Assembly (NCBI GenBank): GCA_031213475.1
Contig: JARUPZ010000010.1
Coordinates: forward strand, 501,001 to 565,000
Reading direction: 5' to 3'
Length of the DNA: 64,000 bases
Source: Nereocystis luetkeana
Lineage: Eukaryota; Sar; Phaeophyceae; Laminariales; Laminariaceae
The notes below the pieces were generated by a model. The model was given only the letters and a program-made list of their open reading frames with translations. It was not told the DNA's origin and did no database searches. Both the position numbers and the translations under genes were made by a program. Below, piece by piece: positions 56,410-64,000 of this stretch (position 1 is the first letter of the stretch; every line of letters begins with the position of its first letter).

Positions 56410-57650
56410 CGTGAAGTATAGTGCTCCCACAATAGAATCAAGCCAGGAACCCCACAACAAAAGTAGGTGCACCCCCTATGGTAGCATGCGTGCCATATGT
56501 GCGTATGTAATAGTTTATAGTGTTGTGTGTTTTGAGCCAGTTTTGCTTTCCAGCTCAGCCCACGAGAGGGTTTACCTCCAACAGCCTGCTGGAAGACCGT
56601 GGTCACTGGTAAGTAGGTGTCTTCCCTTTCCTCCCGGTCCCTGCTGTATCTTGTGTTCGAGGACAGATGCTGCAGGGTGCTCCGCATTCCCGCCCCTCAC
56701 CCCTTTTTATTGATGTTTGCCAACTGCTAATAGCTCTTCCCTTTTTGGGACGACGAAGAAGGCCCAGAAAAGCAAATTGTCTAGATTAGTTGGAGGTTCC
56801 ATGAGGTGCCCCATGGCGCACCCCGTGCTGTATCTCATGGTGGATGGGGTGCAGCACCTTATTGTGTAACACATACACCCGTTGAGATTCGAGCCTCAGC
56901 GTATCCGCCAGAATGGAACAATTGAATGTAGGGCGCCTATTGGAGTTGGTTTATCGGACCGTTGTTGATTATCCCGGCGGCTAAACACTGCTGCTGCTGC
57001 TGCTGCTGCTGTTCAACAGAGATCAATACGAAGTCTAAACGTTGACAGACTGCTGCATGAACACGAACGAACCCAGCACGAACGTCATGCTCACTTTTTG
57101 GTGGACAACAACTCGTGGCCAGCGATCGCGTGGTACGATAGGGGTAGCACTTATTTCCTACCGAATCATTTCTGACCGACGGGGCGCCCGGACCGCTCAA
57201 CTGCCAAGTAAGGTACCAGGTACCTGGTATGCCTTATCGTTGGAACACCAGTCGTGTTTTTACGATATTAACAGTACATCAACATAATGACTTGTACTGT
57301 ATACCTAATGTAGGCGATGAATTTGATCGTCGGGGCAACCGTACGTTAGACCTTTTGGTCAGTGTTTGGGTTATGTATAGAGCTTCTACGCTACAGTGGC
57401 TTGAGGAGCCTCAGTAAGTTTACGTGCACCTATACCGGAGCATGCGGCTGTGGCGAGCGCATACGCGCACTCAACATTTGACAGCGGGAGTATATGGTCG
57501 ACACTGTTCGAGATTAGTATCACAACAGGTCAAGCTTTTCTCAGACTACGACTACAGCAATCGTACGTGTTGCTTGGTTGGTGGGTCCATGCGTTTCCGC
57601 GTGCCCACAAAAACAGTGATGTAGCGCCCTGCTGTGCCTGTTCTGCATCC
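56410..57650. other. Intron 2 of the four-exon gene
   Basis: It contains a (CTG)8 run at 56,989-57,012 and the chained scar TACCAGGTACCTGGTA at 57,214-57,229. No other exon is seen. Confidence 0.5.
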
Positions 57651-57654
57651 GTAG

Positions 57655-57790
57655 TGCGAAAATGAAGGTGGTGCTGAACCAGGCCCTGGACGAGTGGTTC
57701 CAGTTCGCAAGAAAGGGTCTTCGGGGTGTACCTGTGCCTGATCTCGTCGACTCGATCATCATGCTCGGTCTAAACCATGACCACAGGCAG
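57655..57790 (+). CDS. Exon 3 of the four-exon gene: EF-hand-like helix pair
   Basis: A 136-bp exon: acceptor TTCTGCATCCGTAG, phase 2 in, donor CAG|GTAGGT, phase 0 out. It encodes 45 residues including LDEWFQFARKGLRG and VPVPDLVDSIIMLGLN. The helix-loop-helix spacing and the phrase LxDSIxxLGL recall the entering part of a calmodulin-like EF-hand pair whose first loop has lost its calcium ligands. Confidence 0.75.
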
Positions 57791-59158
57791 GTAGGTGCGA
57801 CCATCACCACTCTCCCTGCATGTACTGAAACGAGTAGCTTTTGAGGCTGAGTATGTTGCATAGTCATATCGTGAGCGCGTGCGTACTCCTCCCAACCTTT
57901 CGAAGGTTGACAGATAAACGCGCGCAGTCGAAACCGGACCGGACCATGCACTGCCGTAGGGAGAAGTATTAAATACAGACACCTACAGTACCACGAACCA
58001 TGGGCAATCAATGAGGAAGCGTCGACAACGCATCACACATCCTCGGACAACGTATCACACGCCCCCAATTATTGCCGTTACGAGGTACTGCGCGAGAGCC
58101 GCAACATGCTGACCATAATTACATACCCGGCGAACATGCACACACGAGCTGTGTCACACAACACCTCCCACTCGGCTAATACAATCTACTTTAAATCATG
58201 AAAATCAATCAAATCAGGGATCTATCTGCCCCGAAAGATCTACATCGTGAGATGGGGATCTAAGCTGATATGATTCGATCTGATCTGTTCGATAAGATGC
58301 AGTACCGTCCTGTACCAGGTGGTACTCGTTAGAAAACTGATACATATTTGCAACAAAATAATTGACCTTCAAAGCTGTGGGTTCGAATTCTTCCTCTACA
58401 TCTCGTAATTCGACAGGGACAAGCAGTGGTTTGTGGTCATCCGGAAACGTAGGTACATGGTCATCCGGTGATCATCCGGTGGATAACTCCGATGTCGGCT
58501 ACTAGTAACTCCGACAAACAAAGACACAATCTTGGGAACACCTGGTATGTTTTTGTAAGCAATCAAAACTGCACGGCAGCCGTGAGGTCGAGAATTTCGC
58601 CCAAAACTCTTCAACTGCAAGGTGTGGGTTACTCGATCGCGCGGGCTACGAGGTGTACACGGCCTCGTGGAGGATATACAGTAGGTGGGTGAGCCCCCTG
58701 ATTGGCAACACATTTCATGTCTAAAGTCGTTGGATTCTGGGTTTCCGATTTTGTTTGGGTAGGGTGACTGTAACTAGTACAATTGCCAAATAGAAAATGG
58801 GGTAGTAATAGCTGTTGTATTTCAAGCGGTGATACTGTTAGCTGACATTCATGAAGTACGCGTCAGCCGTGAAACAACCTCTTGCTCTGGGCCGGACTGA
58901 TATCATCATAGAAAAGAGAAATCTTACGGCTTGTGCAAGAATGTCAAGCCGAATTGACCCCTCCCCGCTCGGCTTGAACCTTATCCCGCATCAATTCCAA
59001 GTGGATACTATTTCCCAACAATGGTTGGGTGCCCTACTACATGGGTCATATCACCAAGTCAGTAAGTGCGCAGGGCTGGAAACATTAAGCCCCAAATGCG
59101 AAAAGCTGTAGCGTACTGTATTTTACATATATCGCTCCCCAACTCCCTTGTGAAAAAG

Positions 59159-59335
59159 GTTCAAAGGACGGTGTTGGGAGAGGCCGATACCAGCGATGGC
59201 CTGTTAACTCTTAGGGGATTCACCAGCGCGCTTCTGGCGTCCTGCTCGAGCGAGTATCACAGAGATCGACTCATTCGGGCGTTGCAAGCGGGACGGGAGC
59301 GGCGGTTTTCTGGAGTCGACCGCAAAGGCGAGTGA
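59159..59335 (+). CDS. Exon 4 (last) of the four-exon gene
   Basis: A 177-bp exon: acceptor TGTGAAAAAG after a C-rich tract, phase 0, 58 residues and TGA. VQRTVLGEADTSDGLLTLRG followed by FTSALLA has the layout of a second EF-hand (DxSDGLLTLxxF), but the glutamate expected at loop position 12 is absent, so calcium binding is doubtful. The whole product is about 213 residues, close to small EF-hand proteins. Function is unknown. Confidence 0.7.
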   Translation, partial: VQRTVLGEADTSDGLLTLRGFTSALLASCSSEYHRDRLIRALQAGRERRFSGVDRKGE

Positions 59336-59568
59336 ACCAGAGTCAACCCAAGAAGGCGCCCGCATGGCGGTTATGATGCTAGGACTGCGAGTTCGCAGAT
59401 GATATATCGCCGAATAGACAACAGCTGGCTAGGTACTTGTGTATAGTTTTTTGCGCCTGTAGAAATAATTACGGATGCTTGCGTCTTTGTATGGGAGTTG
59501 GAGTGTTTCCCGCTGGAGTTGTGTTTTCTTGAAACAATCCCTGAAATCAGTTCAGCCAGTTGGCTTAC

Positions 59569-59640
59569 TTGGCCACCCGACTGATAGTAGCCGTAAAACC
59601 CATCCAGGCAATTCGCGGCAGTCACAGTGAGCGACGACAT
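59569..59640 (-). CDS. Candidate first exon on the minus strand
   Basis: ATG opens 24 codons (MSSLTVTAANCLDGFYGYYQ) up to a good donor CAA|GTAAGC. Any next exon would have to lie within the convergent four-exon gene or be missing, so this is weakly supported. Confidence 0.25.
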
Positions 59641-59914
59641 TGAACATGTAACATCTTCAGAACCTCAACCCTTAGAACCGTTTTTGTGTTACGATCCTCT
59701 ACTTTGTCACGGACAAGCTCGCAGTTCCTCTTGTGGAAATGTACACGTGAAACAAGTGCAGTACGCAAGGCAACGAGAAACAAAGCATTCACTGAGCTGG
59801 GGCTAAATTATATATCATGGCCACCAGCGAAGGTATCCCCACATAGCAGGCGGCACTGACGGCCACGACCACGGAACGGACGAAACCCCTGCGTGGCAAG
59901 CTGACCACTGTGAA

Positions 59915-60290
59915 CGATAAAGCCACGGACGTCAAGAGTATCATCGTCCAAGGACGTCTGGAGAAATGCGAGGACACCAAGCTGAGCTGATGACCTACGA
60001 AGACCCCCACTTTGATCTGCCGAAGATCCAGGCTACCACGCACTATCGATACCTCGACGACTTGTCGAACACCAAAGCAAAAGCAAGCTCCTCGCGGGGG
60101 GTGGCGCGACCAAGTCGGGGGAGGCAGCATCTGACCTCGACAGCATGAGATATCACAATTGTGGCAAAGCGGGATAGTATGTAGAGCGGCTGCGCAGTGC
60201 CCCGCAAGACCAGCCACAAGCGGAACAACGGCCACTCGGGAAAGAGCACGAAGCATGAAAGAAAAGGCAAGGGACAGCACGGCGAAATAG
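59915..60290 (+). pseudogene. Ty1/copia-type gag fragment, plus strand
   Basis: VKSIIVQGRLEKCEDTKL, then after a frameshift ELMTYEDPHFDLPKI and YRYLDDLSN, then after another a zinc-knuckle remnant YHNCGKAG with a stop. These are in the order of a copia gag (capsid C-terminal part, then CCHC knuckle). It is broken by at least two frameshifts and a stop. It lies tail to tail with the minus-strand fragment. Confidence 0.55.
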
Positions 60291-60329
60291 TGACCGGTCG
60301 CCTTTCCGCCATGCTTCCTACTGCTTTCC

Positions 60330-60915
60330 GACTGAAAGTAGTTCCGCCTAACGTTGGTCTCGCCGGGCATGGCGCAGCCGCTCTTGAAATGTGCCACTAT
60401 GCCGTACTTGTGGCAGGTAATGTTGCTGGGGTCCGGTGCTGACTACACCGACATGCCCACGCCACGCTTCGCGATATCGCCCTTGCCCTTTTTGCACGAC
60501 GAAGCATCTAGGTGAATATGGTGCATTGGTTGCCTGGGTCTTCGGCAACGTCAGGGTTCTTGGTGGTCGTCAACTGGATGTCGCCGTACTTCTCCGAAAG
60601 CCCTTGGACGATGATATCCTTGGCGTGCCGCTCGGTCAATGACGGGTTCCTGTACAGCGGTCCGTGTGCTGCGATCGGCTTCACGATGTCCCTGTCCGGG
60701 TCTCCGTTCGGCACCATGGTCAACGCCGTCAATGCGGCCTGAAATGCGCTGATGATGTCGTCGGGGGCCCTGAAATATACTATTATGCTCGCTCTTTGAT
60801 CGCGTTTTGTTCTTTACCACAGATACCGCGTTTGTCTTATGCGTGGATAGAAACTTACGGGGTTGGCTGCATTTCAACCAGTCCCATTTGGTCTTCACCG
60901 CTCCCCGCAGCATCA
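60330..60915 (-). pseudogene. Ty1/copia-type gag fragment, minus strand
   Basis: LRGAVKTKWDWLKCSQPRK near 60,910, then in another frame VPNGDPDRDIVKPIAAHG and RHAKDIIVQGLSEKYGDIQL, then a knuckle TCHKYGIVAHFKSGC in which the second cysteine is tyrosine. It shares the IIVQGLxEK core with the plus-strand copy, so the two are related. No protease, integrase or reverse transcriptase is seen in the window. Confidence 0.55.
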
Positions 60916-61346
60916 GCTAGACTCCAACACGGCTATCGTTCTCGAGCATTGGTCTGGGCCGCCAAGGTTCAGTAAACACCTTCTACTTTGATCTACCCAC
61001 GTAAGTGTATCAATACCAGCCCGAGTCATCAGTTCCAGCGTTGACCCTCTGCTTTCACGTCGTTTCGGGGACACCCACCGTGATTCCTAATAATCACGAA
61101 ACGCTCGGATAGCTTGTTTCGACGCAAAAAAACAGGTAATGGTAAGGCTGGCCGCGCTCGAAGGTCAATACCATCACAACCTATGTACCTGCCGTACGCG
61201 CTCTGTAATTCAAAGATGAATCGAGCGATATTCTCACATTATTACAAGTGGCGAAACTTTCCACACATCCGACAGATAGATCAGATAGATTACATCATCT
61301 TATAGACCAGATAGAACATCTGAACCATCTAAATCCCAACCTGCCG

Positions 61347-61598
61347 TCATAGTGTATTGCACCAGTTGTATAGTACAGATTCACTCCAGAAAAGGTGTAC
61401 TAGAGAACGCAGGTTGTAAGTCTCCCACTCGGTAGCATGAGCTAGATCATGCAGATCAGGAATACGTCTGCGCTGAAAGAGCTGGATCATCAAGGAGGAA
61501 CCGGGAATATATCCGAGATGTGAAACCTTGAATAGATTTCGCTCCGAAAAACCGAACAACAGCTCTGCGACAAACGATAAACATTCGGTTTTTCTCAC
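61347..61598 (-). pseudogene. Decayed repeat with WETYNLRSLVH motif
   Basis: An 83-codon frame includes TEWETYNLRSLVHLFWSESV. The same block recurs in inverted orientation at 63,095-63,200 as ARWESCNLHDLGHVSWVRSV, with about 70 percent nucleotide identity. It is likely a dispersed element or an old coding exon. Family unknown. Confidence 0.4.
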
Positions 61599-61718
61599 AC
61601 CCTGATATTCGAGCTATTAATAGTGCATCTGGCGCGGCAAGTAGCCCGTTGCTTTGTTTCGACTGATGGGATGGGATGGGCCGTCGAAGTCAAATATTTG
61701 CACCTGGCCCTTATGTAG

Positions 61719-61876
61719 CTGCCGTCGAAGAGAATCCCGTCATCCCCTTGCCTTTTCCCTCGCCCCACGACGCAGGCGATGGAAACGTGTACTCGAAAGC
61801 TACAGCTGAAGGAGGAGCGGCGATGTCTGCAGGGATACCCGCTTTCATCGACCAGCTTAGTGTGCACCGTAGGAAG
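61719..61876 (+). CDS. Candidate internal exon (AVEENPVIPLPFPSP)
   Basis: A 158-bp segment: acceptor GCCCTTATGTAG, phase 1 in, donor AAG|GTGAAC, phase 0 out. It encodes about 52 residues with HDAGDGNVYSKATAEGGAAM and IPAFIDQLSVHRRK. Coding-like composition, no family recognised, partners not found. Confidence 0.45.
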
Positions 61877-62013
61877 GTGAACGCTTGAAATGGCGACAAG
61901 GATACCGCAAATTCCCTCGACGAATCAACGTGAATCAATTAAACGCCGCGACCATAGTGCGTATCTGCGCAAAAAGCGTTGGAGATTTATATTACGAATA
62001 TTTGCGATCGTCC

Positions 62014-62122
62014 TATTTCGGGGGACCATAGTTAATAGGACCAAATATTGTTAGTAAAAATGGTTGAATATATAGGTTTTTGTCTGTACCATAGGTCCTA
62101 TTAACTATGGTCCCCCGTAATA
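62014..62122 (+). mobile_element. MITE family 1, copy 11
   Basis: 109 bp, TATTTCGGGGGACC..GGTCCCCCGTAATA, flanked C..G. It is used here as the length reference for the family. Confidence 0.9.
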
Positions 62123-62458
62123 GTTGTCTCTTCGGTTTCTTTATAACATAGTGTATTCGACCATGCCATGCTACCTCCCATGGTGATGCCGCACGTTTTT
62201 TTCCCGCCGCTGGCGGTGTTTGGTGTACCCCCTGCTGCCTGCTGTAGCTCCAGCAGAGCCTGTGCCGCACAGCTACATCACACTTGGGACAGATAATCGA
62301 TTCCGATTTCAATATCTAGATTTCTGGGGCAGATGGCTCTATATGGAAAATCTCCGTACCGGACAGCTTGGGCCACGCGGTGTGATGAAGGCAGACACAA
62401 AAAGACATCGAAAGCTGTAGCATCGTCTTCCCAGACAACCGAACGGTAGCAGTAGAGG

Positions 62459-63065
62459 CCGACTATTCTCATGTAGAACTCCCTAAGTATCCGTGCTGAT
62501 ATCCGTAGATCCCTTGCAGTTACATCTGGTTGATATTGACGCGAGTATGTCGTAACCTCCTACCGTCTCCCTGCTTGCCATAGTGGATACACGGGGTCGG
62601 TGGTTGGGCGGCCGTCACTCCTATGTCGTTGTCCCTGACCTTGTTTCGTTTCCCCATTTTTCCCATTCACTTGCATATTTGGCGTCTGCGTCTCGTTCTT
62701 CGTCCCATTCAGCAGAGAGCTTTATCGCGTAGGCCTCGTCCAGCTTGAGTAGTTGTTCAGTGAGATTGGATAGGTGCTCCCTCCTTACTACCTGTGCGAA
62801 CTCTCCACTCGAGCCACGCTAGCCAAAAGAGTGCTCTCAGTACGGGCCGCTTGGGTAATAACACGGTATGATAAAAGCAGTCAGAGAAGACATTATCGTC
62901 GTCCAAGTTGGCCAAAACAAGGAAGTAGAAGCCAAATCCGCTCTTATGGAACTCCCCAAGTTTCCGTTCTGTTCTCCATAGATCATTGGCAGTCCACCAA
63001 CTATCCGCACTGTTGTCATTGTCAGTTACACGTAGTCGATCCTGACGCAAGCATGTAATTAAATC
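62459..63065. repeat. Two diverged copies of an AACTCCCYAAGT segment
   Basis: 62,465-62,570 and 62,948-63,065 share AACTCCC.AAGT.TCCGT.CTG, TAGATC, GCAGT and a tail TCCTAC. A minus-strand frame over the second (SADSWWTANDLWRTERKLGE) is coding-like but unassigned. Confidence 0.45.
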
Positions 63066-63753
63066 CTACGGGGTTCCTGCTCTGTACGATTTGCATGATC
63101 TACGATCATATTGCTAGGTGGGAGTCGTGCAACTTGCATGATTTAGGACATGTTTCCTGGGTTCGATCTGTATTCTGCATATCTTGGACGACATATATAT
63201 CGAAATGGCGGGGTAGGATATATATGATGTACATTACAGCACCGCAGGTAGTTACCGGGTATCTGTCAGGGGTGTGAACTGTTTATATTGAGACGAAACG
63301 TACCTGGTATGTCAGGAGAGCTGTTGGAAGGTCAACACGAAAACAGGCAATCGCTCAGAACTGTGAGTCATTGTTTCACTACCGACTACCAGGTATTAAT
63401 AACAGTTAGTTGTAACTGCCATTGATCTACGGAAACTGATCCAAGGGTCGAAATATTATCGGATATATTTTCTGTTTTACTATGATCGGGCTTCCAGGGG
63501 ATTGTCTATGTCAGAGGAGGGAAAGCCTCGTTCGGGCACTCCGACAACTCCGATAAAGCATACTGATATACTTCTATATCTCTTTCCACCGCCTCATGGA
63601 GTCGCGGATCTCCAGCCCCTCCTCCTCGTGATCGAGACAACCCTTGCATTCGAGTGATCCAACATGCTAATCCCACGAGACCGACACCGCATCCCCATTG
63701 TCGAGGTGCCTCAACCGTCTCCAGACACTCTCACAGTGATGTGCTGATGTGCC

Positions 63754-63862
63754 TATTACGGGGGACCATCTTAAATAGGACCTACGGTACTAACAAAAAC
63801 CTATACAAATCGCTATTTATACTAACAATATTTCGTCCTATTAACTATGGTCTCCCGTAATA
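63754..63862 (-). mobile_element. MITE family 1, copy 12
   Basis: 109 bp, TATTACGGGGGACC..GGTCTCCCGTAATA, flanked C..G. Confidence 0.9.
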
Positions 63863-64000
63863 GTAAACGTGAACACATCTAGCTGTGCTCCAAGGCTCAA
63901 CGAACAGCGACCGCTGACCAGACTCTCGCAGTGATGCACCAGGTACGAATGTGCAACACGTCAACTTGTGATCCGCCAGTACTCAAACACACGACGACCG

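Overview
The window looks like gene-poor nuclear DNA of a eukaryote. Coding sequence is confined to short exons (about 70-440 bp) separated by introns of 1-8 kb, with GT..AG borders (donors mostly GTGAGN, some GTAAGN; pyrimidine-rich acceptors). The rest is dense in short transposons, decayed duplications, homopolymer C/G tracts and simple repeats. Two protein signatures suggest a stramenopile, most likely a brown alga: degenerate ankyrin-like repeats of the WARANGCPWD type, and LNR-like modules ending GTDCxDCG. This assignment is an inference; no rRNA or organelle marker is present.

Layout. (1) 2.1-20.2 kb, plus strand: six exons whose phases fit together (2135, 3381, 4952, 7247, 11494, 20099). 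They would encode LNR-like cysteine modules, an acidic module, one membrane helix and a short tail. A broken WARANGCPWD-repeat pseudogene (15.9-16.9 kb) lies in the last intron. (2) 24.8-53.5 kb, minus strand: one very long gene. Eleven exons from 50.7 kb down to a stop at 24,849 can be read, plus a probable upstream exon at 53.4 kb. Phases agree at every junction that can be tested from 50.7 kb down to 35.98 kb and again after the 34.3-34.7 kb exon, whose own 5' border is unresolved. The protein is helical and coiled-coil rich, with an FDELxRQV segment reminiscent of axonemal dynein light-chain domain proteins. (3) 55.2-59.3 kb, plus strand: a complete four-exon gene for a protein of about 213 residues with a degenerate EF-hand-like C-terminus and a TATA-like box before its ATG. 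(4) 59.8-61 kb: two oppositely oriented, broken gag fragments of Ty1/copia type. (5) 61.3-64 kb: one candidate exon and decayed repeats.

Mobile DNA. MITE family 1 (about 109 bp, TA-flanked, ends TTACGGGGG..CCCCCGTAA) has 12 copies. MITE family 2 (about 90 bp near-perfect palindrome, ends CCC..GGG, flanked by TTAA, piggyBac-like) has six copies plus fragments. There are also a 395-bp element with 46-bp inverted repeats at 39.85 kb, a poly(C)-tailed short interspersed element (4 copies) and tRNA-like relics.

The most unusual signal is a strong excess of very short palindromes bounded by TA: TACCWGGTA (25 exact copies, about 0.5 expected), TATTAATA (11, about 1 expected) and TACWGTA (about 50, about 8 expected). 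One TACCAGGTA sits inside a MITE1 copy and makes it exactly 7 bp longer than its relatives (CCAGG plus a duplicated TA); other scars are chained through a shared TA. I interpret them as excision footprints of TA-targeting transposons. A second theme is decayed duplicate exons lying beside functional exons in both long genes.
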